Assembly: GCF_010120595.1 (NCBI RefSeq)
Contig: NZ_CP038020.1
Location: 1,860,001 to 1,924,000, forward strand
From: Streptococcus thermophilus
GTDB lineage: Bacteria > Bacillota > Bacilli > Lactobacillales > Streptococcaceae
Direction of reading: 5' to 3'
Length of the DNA: 64,000 nucleotides
Position 1 is the stretch's first letter. Each line of letters starts with the position of its first letter. Shown one piece after another: positions 56,194-64,000 of this stretch. The notes beneath the pieces were generated by a model. It ran no database searches. It was given only the letters and a program-made list of their open reading frames with translations, and was not told the origin of the DNA. Made by a program: the position numbers and the translations under genes.

Positions 56194-57017
56194 ATTGTGA
56201 CTCCTGATTTGCTAGAACTCTTAAGTGAAAGAGCGTAGGCATCTTGAACATAGCTGTCAATTTTACCTTCTTTTTTGAGTTTAGCGATAATCTTATTAAC
56301 CTTGGTTTTAAGATCATCACTGCCCTTAGGCATCGCTACAGCGTAAGCATCGTTTGAATCTGATTTTAGAGCAATATCTGACATAGTTAAATCACTATTT
56401 TGGTCCACATAACCTTTCGCGATAGCCTTTTCTAGCACCACTCCTTCGACTTGACCTGATTTCAACTCATTGATAGCTTCACCAGGTTGCGCCAAGGAAA
56501 CCACATTGGCATCCGACAAATTAGCTTTGGCAATATTTTCTTGAATTGAGCCTTTTTGAACAGCTATAGATTTCTTAGAAAAGTCGCTGATTTGTTTGTA
56601 GGTTTCTGTGGCATCTTTTTTGACAAGAAGAACCGTTTCAGAATCATAGTAAGTATCTGAAAAGTCGAAAATTTTCTGACGTTCTTTAGTAGCTGATATA
56701 CCAGAAATGGCAATATCAGCTTTACCAGATTGAACGCTGGCTAGGACATTGTCAAAAGACATTTCAGAGAATTTGACTTTCACACCTAGTTCATCACCAA
56801 TAGCCTTGGCAATTTCGATATCTGCCCCAGCAATAGTATCCTTACCATCTTGGATTGTTTTAAATTCAAAAGGGGCAAAGTGGGGATTAAGAGCGACAGT
56901 CAAAGTCCCCTTATTTTTTACTTTATCTAATGTGTTAGTCGATGAAGAACAAGCCGCTAAAGATGTAAAAGCAAAGACACCTGCAAGGCCCAATAAAAGT
57001 TTTTTCCATGGTTTCAT
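56190..57017 (-). CDS. Polar amino-acid ABC substrate-binding lipoprotein
   Basis: A 275-aa paralogue, with signal MKPWKKLLLGLAGVFAF and lipobox LAAC (Cys near 22). VALNPHFAPFEFKTIQDGK near 41 and VQSGKADIAISGISATKERQ near 97 are the ligand-site motifs. ATG 57017 is preferred over an upstream TTG at 57023 because AAGAGAT is well spaced. It starts a two-gene unit with a strong promoter overlapped by a perfect palindrome, so it is probably regulated. Confidence 0.92.
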   Translation of the reverse strand: MKPWKKLLLGLAGVFAFTSLAACSSSTNTLDKVKNKGTLTVALNPHFAPFEFKTIQDGKDTIAGADIEIAKAIGDELGVKVKFSEMSFDNVLASVQSGKADIAISGISATKERQKIFDFSDTYYDSETVLLVKKDATETYKQISDFSKKSIAVQKGSIQENIAKANLSDANVVSLAQPGEAINELKSGQVEGVVLEKAIAKGYVDQNSDLTMSDIALKSDSNDAYAVAMPKGSDDLKTKVNKIIAKLKKEGKIDSYVQDAYALSLKSSSKSGVTI

Positions 57018-57052
57018 AATCAATCTCTTTTCTATATTTATTAACTATGTAA

Positions 57053-57074
57053 GTATAATAATGTATTATTATAC
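57053..57074. promoter_or_regulatory. Perfect 10-bp palindrome over the -10 region (probable operator)
   Basis: GTATAATAAT and ATTATTATAC are separated by two bases and cover the -10 and most of the spacer of the promoter at 57055-57083. A dimeric repressor is the simplest reading; which one is not known. Confidence 0.65.
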
Positions 57075-57083
57075 TTTTGTCAA
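57055..57083 (-). promoter_or_regulatory. Promoter of the tandem binding-protein unit
   Basis: On the minus strand consensus -35 TTGACA (57078-57083), 17-bp spacer, -10 TATTAT (57055-57060), about 38 bp before the first gene. Confidence 0.8.
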
Positions 57084-57190
57084 CGCAAAAATAGACTTTT
57101 ATTGATTTGTTTTTATTTTTATTAATTTCAGAATCGTTATAAATGCCGAAAATCGTTTGTTTTAAAGTCTTCTATCTAATTTTAAAGACT

Positions 57191-57223
57191 AAAAAAACTA
57201 TTCATTCATTTGAATAAATAGTT
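57191..57223 (-). terminator. Terminator after the NUDIX gene
   Basis: A 12-bp stem (AACTATTTATTC/GAATGAATAGTT, one T-G pair) at 57196-57223 with a 4-nt loop, then T7 on the minus strand. Confidence 0.8.
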
Positions 57224-57229
57224 CATTTT

Positions 57230-57694
57230 TCACCAAAATTCTCTTAAGAAGTCATTTTCAAGGCGCTCACGATAGAAGAGTTCTGAAAGATTATCCTCTT
57301 CAAACACACGAAGGAGATTAAGCATGTCATAGGCTAAATCCATATGAACTACCTCCTCTCGAGCAACCCACCGGACTTCTCCCTCTTCCGTTGAACGAAG
57401 ATCCCCTTCAAAATCCGAGGTTCTATAGAGGAAAACCAAGTACCGTTCGTCATCTGTCGTGTACCAGTGCTTCATACCGACCAATTTAGGACTTTTGATG
57501 GTCAAACCAGTTTCTTCCTTTACCTCACGGATAACTGATTCTACTAGACCTTCATGTGCTTCGATATGGCCACCGGGTAGGGCTGCTCCCGACCAAGAAT
57601 AACGCTTTGGATCGCGGATTTGCATGACAATGTTTCCACGGCCATCTTCAATGAGACACATGTTGGTCAAAATAGTTGCTTGTGAACGTGACAT
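57230..57694 (-). CDS. NUDIX hydrolase (8-oxo-dGTPase-like)
   Basis: A 154-aa NUDIX enzyme that hydrolyses a nucleoside diphosphate-linked substrate. The NUDIX box GGHIEAHEGLVESVIREVKEETGL is complete at about 41-64 (written here in full length of 24 only by its ends: G41, E47, R56, E59, E60, G62). NMCLIEDGRGNIVMQIRD near 11 is the usual first strand. It resembles streptococcal MutX-type sanitising enzymes. It follows uvrB by 44 bp, which fits a repair context. Confidence 0.88.
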   Translation of the reverse strand: MSRSQATILTNMCLIEDGRGNIVMQIRDPKRYSWSGAALPGGHIEAHEGLVESVIREVKEETGLTIKSPKLVGMKHWYTTDDERYLVFLYRTSDFEGDLRSTEEGEVRWVAREEVVHMDLAYDMLNLLRVFEEDNLSELFYRERLENDFLREFW

Positions 57695-57738
57695 ATATTT
57701 CCTTTCTTACTTATATTTCCTAAGTAATGAACCTAGCC

Positions 57739-59730
57739 TTAATCCATACTCTTCAGCTCTAGAACCATATCACGAATTTGGGCTGCCAATTCAAAATCAA
57801 GCAGCTCTGCCGCTTCGTGCATTTGCTTTTGAAGTTTCTTGATGGCTTCTTGGCGTTCTTTCTTGTTCATGGCACTGTACTTCACAGTATCCTCTGCCAC
57901 TTCTGCTTCATTGGTCTTGGTAATCGAAATAAGGTCACGAATTTCTTTCTTAATCGTTTGCGGAGTGATACCGTGCTCCTTATTATAGGCCATTTGGATT
58001 TCACGACGACGAGCAGTTTCATCCATAGCTTTCTGCATAGACTCCGTAATCTTATCCGCATACATGATAACGTGCCCATCACTATTTCGGGCAGCACGTC
58101 CAATCGTTTGGATAAGCCCACGTTCATTACGAAGGAAACCTTCCTTATCAGCATCCAAAATAGCAACCAGACTAACTTCAGGAACGTCAATACCCTCACG
58201 AAGAAGGTTAATCCCAATAAGAACATCAAAGACACCCAAACGCAAGTCACGGATAATCTCAGTACGCTCCAAAGTCTTAATATCAGAGTGCATGTATTTG
58301 ACCTTGACTCCCATTTCCTTGAGGTAATCGGTCAAGTCTTCAGCCATCTTCTTAGTCAAAGTTGTTACAAAGACACGCTCTCCTTTTTCAGTACGGGCAT
58401 TGATTTCACCAAGGAGGTCATCCATTTGACCCATAGTTGGACGAACTTCGACTTCTGGATCAAGAAGTCCTGTCGGACGGATGATTTGCTCAACGACAGT
58501 CTCAGTCTGCTCCATCTCATAGTCACCTGGTGTCGCTGACACATAGACAATCTGATGCACATGACTTTCGAATTCTTCACGACGAAGGGGACGGTTATCA
58601 AGAGCCGATGGTAAACGGAAGCCGTAATCGACAAGCATCTTCTTACGGGCTTGGTCTCCGTTATACATTCCTTTAATCTGTCCCATGGTCATGTGACTTT
58701 CATCAATCATGATGAGGAAATCTTCTGGGAAGAAATCAAGTAGAGTAAACGGTGGCTCACCTTCTTTACGACCATCCATGTGACGTGAGTAGTTTTCGAT
58801 ACCATTGGTGTAACCCATCTCACGAAGCATTTCGACATCGTATTCTGTCCGTTGACGAATACGTTGAGCCTCGATGAGTTTACCCTCGGCTTCAAATTGA
58901 TTAACCTGAACCTCCATCTCTTCCATAATATTCTTGATAGCTTCTTCCATATGCTCTTCATTGGTCATAAAGTGAGTAGCCGGAAAAAGAACAAGGTGCT
59001 CGACTTCACCGAGATTACGTCCTGTCAAACTTTCAATTTCACAGATACGGTCAATCTCATCACCGAAAAATTCCACTCGAAAAGCATTTTCATCACGGCT
59101 GGCAGGGAAAATTTCAACCACATCGCCACGTACACGGAATTTTCCGCGTTGAAAATCAATATCGTTACGCTCAAACTGGATATCAACCAAGTCATTGAGC
59201 AACTTGTCCCGAGAAATTTCTTGACCAGGACGCAGGCTAACAGCTGAATCCGCATATTCTTTTGGCGAACCCAAACCGTAAATACAAGACACGGAAGCCA
59301 CAACAATTACATCATTGCGTTCCAATAGGGCTGATGTCGCTGAGTGACGGAGTTTATCAATTTCATCATTAACAGAGCTATCTTTTTCAATATAGGTATC
59401 TGATGAAGGCACATAAGCCTCTGGCTGGTAATAATCATAATAGGAAACAAAATACTCTACAGCATTGTCTGGGAAAAACTCCTTGAACTCACCATAGAGC
59501 TGGCCTGCCAAGGTCTTATTGTGGGCGATAACCAGAGTTGGCTTATTAACACGTTGGATGACTTGACTCATGGTATAGGTCTTACCTGTCCCTGTCGCAC
59601 CCTTTAAAATTTGAGCCTTCTCCCCACCTTTGATATTATCAACCAAGGTTTCGATAGCCTGGGGCTGATCTCCTGAGGGTTCGTATTTAGAAACCAAATG
59701 AAATTGGTTGTCTTCTTTTCTATCTATCAT
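57739..59730 (-). CDS. uvrB: Excinuclease ABC subunit B
   Basis: The damage-verifying helicase of nucleotide excision repair, 663 aa. Walker [11 protein letters not shown] is near 39-48; the beta-hairpin [20 protein letters not shown] near 93-112 inserts at the lesion; DESH near 338 is Walker B; and [19 protein letters not shown] near 540 is motif VI. The C-terminal UVR motif ([20 protein letters not shown]) binds UvrC. ATG 59730 (MIDRKEDNQ) follows AAAGGAAAAA; the in-frame ATG at 59745 lacks a site. Confidence 0.97.
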   Translation of the reverse strand: MIDRKEDNQFHLVSKYEPSGDQPQAIETLVDNIKGGEKAQILKGATGTGKTYTMSQVIQRVNKPTLVIAHNKTLAGQLYGEFKEFFPDNAVEYFVSYYDYYQPEAYVPSSDTYIEKDSSVNDEIDKLRHSATSALLERNDVIVVASVSCIYGLGSPKEYADSAVSLRPGQEISRDKLLNDLVDIQFERNDIDFQRGKFRVRGDVVEIFPASRDENAFRVEFFGDEIDRICEIESLTGRNLGEVEHLVLFPATHFMTNEEHMEEAIKNIMEEMEVQVNQFEAEGKLIEAQRIRQRTEYDVEMLREMGYTNGIENYSRHMDGRKEGEPPFTLLDFFPEDFLIMIDESHMTMGQIKGMYNGDQARKKMLVDYGFRLPSALDNRPLRREEFESHVHQIVYVSATPGDYEMEQTETVVEQIIRPTGLLDPEVEVRPTMGQMDDLLGEINARTEKGERVFVTTLTKKMAEDLTDYLKEMGVKVKYMHSDIKTLERTEIIRDLRLGVFDVLIGINLLREGIDVPEVSLVAILDADKEGFLRNERGLIQTIGRAARNSDGHVIMYADKITESMQKAMDETARRREIQMAYNKEHGITPQTIKKEIRDLISITKTNEAEVAEDTVKYSAMNKKERQEAIKKLQKQMHEAAELLDFELAAQIRDMVLELKSMD

Positions 59731-59790
59731 GGTTTTTCCTTTCATTTATGCAATCATTTATCTCTTGATCGGAGAAAATCTCCCCACTTG

Positions 59791-60344
59791 TAAGTGGAAT
59801 CTCAATCATTCGCATCTTTGCGACATAGGTACGTTTCTTCCGTGATTGATGACCAAGTTTTTGTCATAGGTAATGGCTATCTCACCATTTTTGAAGAAGA
59901 TAAGCAAGACCTGATATCTCTTTTTATCATCAACTTCAGCATCAAGTCAAAGACATGCTCGATGCATTTCAAAGAATATCTCACCGTCGAAGAGCGTTCA
60001 ATATCCCCCATCTGCGTTGACCAAGCCTTCTTGACAAACTCAATCTCTGATAAGGGAATTTCAAAGGTTTTGCGTCCAAATACTTGGCCGTAGTAGGTCA
60101 AAGAATTGTCATCAAGTTCCAACAGTTTTCCATGACCTTTGAGATTTACAATACCATCTATGAGAAGAACAATGGATAATAAGAGCCAAAATAAAACAAT
60201 GAGACCAAGGAACTGCTTGACTAGATCTTCACGAAGGGAACCTCTAATAAGCTCAGGAAAAAGGATCCATAGAGACAAGACGGAAAATATAAGGCTAACC
60301 ACTATTTTCAATTTCAATATGAGCCCATCAAGCTTTACTATCAT
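59791..60344 (-). pseudogene. Small membrane protein with PH-like domain, 3' frameshift
   Basis: ATG 60344 opens a 155-aa frame with two helices (about 12-30 and 44-66) and a beta-rich segment LLELDDNSLTYYGQVFGRKTFEIP, like bacterial PH-type domains. After HVFDL near 60,000-59,940 the frame yields low-quality sequence ending at 59877, whereas another frame reads on as AEVDDKKRYQVLLIFFKNGE and ITYDKNLVINHG to about 59791. A one-base shift around 59945 is the simplest reading. Function unknown. It is upstream of uvrB. Confidence 0.6.
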
Positions 60345-60416
60345 CTCGTCCCCTTTTTCAAATCTTTCTTCTATTTTAACATAGAAGTAAAAAGACCGAG
60401 TCTTTAGAACTCAGCC

Positions 60417-61355
60417 TTAAGAATTTTCTTTTTTCAATTGTAGTCGAAGAATAACAATACCAATCAGGAGAACGATACAGGTGATAATATTACCTTCTAG
60501 ACCAAGGGGCTCCACCTGATAACCAATCCCGGTACACCTGACTTGGTATGGAAGCGCAATAGGCTATCACCTGCATTCTGTCCACTGACTGCCACGCCAA
60601 CTAGATTTCCTTGCGTAAAGTTCCAAGCACCATGAAGGGATGCCACTCCCCAGATATTATCTGTCTTGAGCATGTAAAGAGCCATGAGGACTCCTACTAG
60701 AATAATACTGATAAGAGACAAGGCAGTGACACCTTGATTTCCTAGGTGTAGTATTGAAAAGAGAGAACTTGAAATAGCAATTCCCCAGGAAAGGTTCAAT
60801 TTACTAGTCACCGTCTGAAGTAGCCAACCACGTGTCACCAATTCCTCAGTCCCGCCCTGGATAAACCAGAAAGGAATCAAAGATAAGAGATATATAAAGA
60901 TTCTTTGAGAAAAGTCCACTTTTACAAACTCTAAACCACCAAGTAAAGAAGTCCCAAGGAAACTCGCTAACAAGAGTAGAGTCCCAAAGCCCCACCCCTT
61001 AAGTAAGTTCAAGCAAATATTCCCCTTAAAAAATCCGAGTGTACGAATGGGACGTTTTTTAAACAACTTTAACTCAGATAAAGATAACTAAGGCAGTAAA
61101 GACAAAGGTTCCCAGCTGAAAATACAAGCTTGAAAACAGTTTAGTGGAAATCGTATTTATATTCCGAAACTGAATGTTGCCATTAAATATCAAGAATGAG
61201 AGAATAACAGTCATGGGAACTCCCACAACAATCCCTGCTAGAAATCCACCTATAAGGACATATCCAGAGGCAATAAAACAGGAAAGCATAATCATCAGCC
61301 AACTAGGGACTTTATCATATCGGCTGGTGTATTTCTCAAGCATACTTTTCTTCAT
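60417..61355 (-). pseudogene. CPBP (Abi-type) intramembrane metalloprotease, two frameshifts
   Basis: Three frame pieces make one protein of about 310 aa. The first (61355-61074, MKKSMLEKYTSRYDKVPSW) ends early at FTALVIFI; a shift leads to LSLSELKLFKKRPIRTLG. The middle (from about 61066) holds the catalytic set: EELVTRGWL (EExxxR), FSILHLGNQG (FxxxH) and SLHGAWNFTQ (HxxxN). After TKSG another shift near 60535 leads from VPGLVIRWSPLV to TGIGYQVEPLGLEGNII and the last helix, ending at TAA 60417-60419. The active-site residues survive, but no single frame gives the full protein. Confidence 0.82.
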
Positions 61356-61491
61356 TTTCAGCTCCTGTAACTAATCTTCCCTGTATTAGGGTACAGTGTA
61401 ACGAATTGACACAAACTTGTCAACTTCTTCTAAAACAACTCTCACAATTAACAATTATTGTTATATTTTATAACATGAAGCTTCTCAGAGT

Positions 61492-61520
61492 TTGATAACA
61501 AGGGCTTTTTTTGATAGAAT
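61492..61520 (+). promoter_or_regulatory. Promoter of the SBP-permease fusion operon
   Basis: -35 TTGATA (61492-61497), 17-bp spacer, -10 TAGAAT (61515-61520). AT-rich dyads at about 61445-61475 (ACAATTAACAATTATTGTTAT) lie just upstream and may bind a regulator. Confidence 0.75.
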
Positions 61521-61553
61521 AGAAAGGTATTTTATAAAGGAGAACTTTTTATA

Positions 61554-63764
61554 ATGAAGAAAAAACTTCTGACACTCTTTTTGAGTGTCATGTCAGCTCT
61601 CTTTGTTTTCGGAGCTAAGGCATCTGCTAGCACGATTTCAGTAGTTTCAGATACAGCCTATGCCCCATTTGAATTCAAAGACTCTGATCAGACCTACAAG
61701 GGTATCGATGTTGATATTATCAACGAAGTTGCCAAACGTAAGAATTGGGATGTTAACCAAACTTATCCTGGTTTTGATGCAGCCGTTAACGCAGTTCAGT
61801 CAGGACAAGCAGACGCCCTCATGGCAGGTACAACTGTAACCGATGCACGTAAGAAGGTCTTCACTTTTTCAGACACTTATTACGACACATCAATTGTTAT
61901 TTACACTCGTAGCAACGACAAAGTCAGCGACTACAAACAATTGAAAGGTAAAACGGTTGGTGTTAAAAATGGTACCGCCGCTCAAACCTGGCTTGATAAA
62001 AACGCTAGCAAGTATGGTTTCACTGTTAAAACTTTTGACACTAGTGACTTGATGAACAACAGTTTGGACTCTGGTTCAGTTTATGCAGCCATGGACGACA
62101 CACCAGTTGTTCAATATGCTATTGGTCAAGGTAAAGACTATGCTATCAACATAAAGCCTGAATCTATTGGTAGCTTCGCTTTCGCTGTAAAAAAAGGTGG
62201 AAAGCACGAAAGTCTTATCAAGGATTTCAATGAAGCCCTTAAGGAAATGAAGGAAGACGGCACCTACGATGAAATCATGACCAAATGGTTGGGTGACTCA
62301 GCAAAAGCTTCTTCAAAATCTTCATCGTCAAAACCGTCGGAAGCTCTTAACTTGACTGGTGATGCTAATGCAAAAGCTACTCCTACTAAGGAAACTTACA
62401 CCATCTCAATGGACTCATCGTTTGCACCATTTGAATATCAAAATGGTTCTGGTAAGTATGTTGGTATCGACGTTGACATCATCAATGCCATTGCTAAAAA
62501 CCAAGGTTTCAATGTTAAATTAACTAACCCTGGTTTCGATGCATCACTTAATGCCGTTCAATCTAGCCAAGCCGATGCGGTATTGGCTGGTATGACCATC
62601 ACTGATGCCCGTAAACAAATCTTTGATTTCTCAGATCCTTACTACACTTCAAACATTCGTTTAGCCGTGAAAAAAGGCTCTAACATTAAGAAATACGAAG
62701 ATCTCAAAGGTAAGACTGTTGGTGCCAAAAACGGAACATCTTCTTACTCTTGGTTAGAAGAGAATGCCGACAAATATGGCTTCACGCTTCGTGCATACGA
62801 TGAAGCTTCTACTATGTATGATAGCTTGAACTCTGGTTCAATCGATTCCCTTATGGATGATGAAGCCGTACTTCTATACGCTATCCAACAAGGACGTAAC
62901 TTTGAAACACCTATTAAGGGAATCTCTACTGGTAAAGTTGGCTTTGCTGTTAAAAAAGGGGCTAACCCTGAGTTGATTGAAATGTTCAACAATGGTTTAG
63001 CTGCTATTGTTAAAGACGGTACTTACGATAAGATTATCAACAAATACCTTGACAATAACAAATCTAAAGAAAAGAGCTCAACCAATGTTGCCGATGAAAC
63101 TACAATCGTAGGCTTAATTAAAAACAACTATAAACAACTTCTCCAAGGTCTTGGAATTACCCTTGGATTGACCCTTCTTTCATTTGCTATTGCCATGATT
63201 ATCGGTATTATCTTCGGTATGATGGCAGTTGCACCAAACAAGACCCTTCGTGTGATTTCACAAATCTTTGTTGACGTTGTCCGTGGTATTCCATTGATGA
63301 TCGTTGCAGCCTTCATCTATTGGGGTATTCCGAACTTGATTGAAAATATCACCGGTCACCAGTCACCAATCAATGACTTCGTGGCTGCGACTATAGCCCT
63401 CTCACTTAATGGTGGTGCTTACATTGCTGAAATTGTGCGTGGTGGTATCGAAGCTGTCCCTATTGGTCAGATGGAAGCCAGCCGAAGCTTGGGTGTCCCA
63501 TACAATACAACAATGCGTAAGATCATCTTGCCACAGGCTGTTCGTTTGATGTTGCCAAACTTCATCAACCAATTTGTTATCTCATTGAAAGATACGACTA
63601 TCGTATCAGCTATCGGTTTGGTCGAACTCTTCCAAACTGGTAAAATCATCATTGCTCGTAACTACCAATCATTCCGTATGTATGCGATTTTGGCCATCAT
63701 TTACTTGGTCATCATCACATGCTTGACGAAATTGGCTAAACGACTAGAAAAGAGACTTAAATAA
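61554..63764 (+). CDS. glnP: Glutamine-type ABC transporter, SBP-SBP-permease fusion (GlnP-like)
   Basis: A 736-aa fusion of two substrate-binding domains and a permease. A cleavable signal (MKKKLLTLFLSVMSALF to AKASAS, about 1-26) is followed by SBD1 (to about 255), a Ser/Lys linker (KASSKSSSSKPSE), SBD2 (about 280-505) and a permease part from about 520 with five helices. The EAA-type loop is GQMEASRSLGVPYNTTMRKI near 641. Both SBDs repeat the pattern APFEF, GIDVDIIN, NPGFDA or YPGFDA, and DARK. Relatives import glutamine, asparagine or glutamate. The ATPase gene overlaps its stop by one base. Confidence 0.93.
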   Translation: MKKKLLTLFLSVMSALFVFGAKASASTISVVSDTAYAPFEFKDSDQTYKGIDVDIINEVAKRKNWDVNQTYPGFDAAVNAVQSGQADALMAGTTVTDARKKVFTFSDTYYDTSIVIYTRSNDKVSDYKQLKGKTVGVKNGTAAQTWLDKNASKYGFTVKTFDTSDLMNNSLDSGSVYAAMDDTPVVQYAIGQGKDYAINIKPESIGSFAFAVKKGGKHESLIKDFNEALKEMKEDGTYDEIMTKWLGDSAKASSKSSSSKPSEALNLTGDANAKATPTKETYTISMDSSFAPFEYQNGSGKYVGIDVDIINAIAKNQGFNVKLTNPGFDASLNAVQSSQADAVLAGMTITDARKQIFDFSDPYYTSNIRLAVKKGSNIKKYEDLKGKTVGAKNGTSSYSWLEENADKYGFTLRAYDEASTMYDSLNSGSIDSLMDDEAVLLYAIQQGRNFETPIKGISTGKVGFAVKKGANPELIEMFNNGLAAIVKDGTYDKIINKYLDNNKSKEKSSTNVADETTIVGLIKNNYKQLLQGLGITLGLTLLSFAIAMIIGIIFGMMAVAPNKTLRVISQIFVDVVRGIPLMIVAAFIYWGIPNLIENITGHQSPINDFVAATIALSLNGGAYIAEIVRGGIEAVPIGQMEASRSLGVPYNTTMRKIILPQAVRLMLPNFINQFVISLKDTTIVSAIGLVELFQTGKIIIARNYQSFRMYAILAIIYLVIITCLTKLAKRLEKRLK

Positions 63765-64000
63765 TGGCTGAATTGAAAATCGATGTGCAGGACTTGCACA
63801 AATCATACGGCGACAATGAAGTCCTTAAAGGCATTGACGCCAAATTCTACGAAGGGGACGTTGTATGTATCATCGGTCCTTCAGGTTCAGGTAAATCAAC
63901 CTTCCTTCGTACTCTTAACCTACTTGAACCAATAACTTCTGGTAAAGTAGTCGTTGATGGCTATGAATTATCAAACCCTAAGACAAACCTTGACAAAGCC
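63764..64000 (+). CDS. glnQ: Glutamine-type ABC transporter ATP-binding protein (5' part only)
   Basis: The first 79 codons of the ATPase partner. MAELKIDVQDLHKSYGDNEV opens the frame, Walker A GPSGSGKST is at about 39-47 and the Q-loop lies beyond the window. ATG 63764 overlaps the TAA of the fusion gene by one base (TAATG), so the two are translationally coupled. The remainder of the gene is outside the window. Confidence 0.93.
   Translation, partial: MAELKIDVQDLHKSYGDNEVLKGIDAKFYEGDVVCIIGPSGSGKSTFLRTLNLLEPITSGKVVVDGYELSNPKTNLDKA

Noticed and set aside
57778..58539. 253-aa open frame on the plus strand opposite uvrB
   Set aside because: It lies wholly antisense to a well-supported uvrB, has no ribosome site and no recognisable domain.

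Overview
The window looks like chromosome of a salivarius-group Streptococcus, most likely Streptococcus thermophilus. This rests on low-GC codon use, streptococcal gene orders (relQ-nadK-RluA-type synthase-pta; gmk-rpoZ-priA-fmt-rsmB; dnaG-rpoD), an Ami oligopeptide transporter, a rhamnose-glucose wall polysaccharide (rgp) locus next to radC, and many decaying genes and IS scraps, as expected of a dairy-adapted streptococcus. The species call is inference; no rRNA or tRNA gene was seen to confirm it.

Layout: 1-5.9 kb is a minus-strand housekeeping operon (gmk, rpoZ, priA, fmt, rsmB). 6-9 kb holds ftsY and two HAD phosphatases. 9.1-11.05 kb is a plus-strand GntR/ABC export operon. 11.1-17.6 kb is the ami oligopeptide uptake operon (amiA, C, D, E, F). 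17.77-21.76 kb is a scrap zone: a truncated IS3-family end, a 98%-identical fragment of amiF with a nonsense mutation, a broken tatD fragment, an intact OFA-type MFS transporter and a decayed IS3-family element. 21.8-25.2 kb is the relQ operon. 25.2-30.1 kb carries a CYTH protein, prs, a cysteine desulfurase, a DUF1831 protein, rex and a class-I glutamine amidotransferase. radC follows on the minus strand.

31-48.7 kb is an 18-kb minus-strand cell-wall polysaccharide region. The rhamnan core is made and exported by RmlD, RgpA, RgpB, RgpC/RgpD and RgpF. Around it sit a Wzx-like flippase, several GT-A glycosyltransferases, a GacI/GacJ-like pair, a GtrB-like synthase and two polytopic GT-C-like proteins, which suggests a separately built and translocated side chain. 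Terminators and internal promoters split the locus into separately started units. 48.7-52 kb holds a DUF59 protein, rpoD and dnaG.

52-64 kb holds mscL, rpsU, three polar amino-acid binding lipoproteins, an aminotransferase, a NUDIX hydrolase, uvrB, two small membrane genes that are frameshifted, and a SBP-SBP-permease fusion followed by the start of its ATPase gene at the window edge. I saw no CRISPR array, phage, or restriction or other defence system. The points most worth a second look are the modular transcription and double-chain logic of the polysaccharide locus, the regulatory hairpins before gmk and radC, the operator-like palindrome before the binding-protein pair, and the recombination scars near ami.
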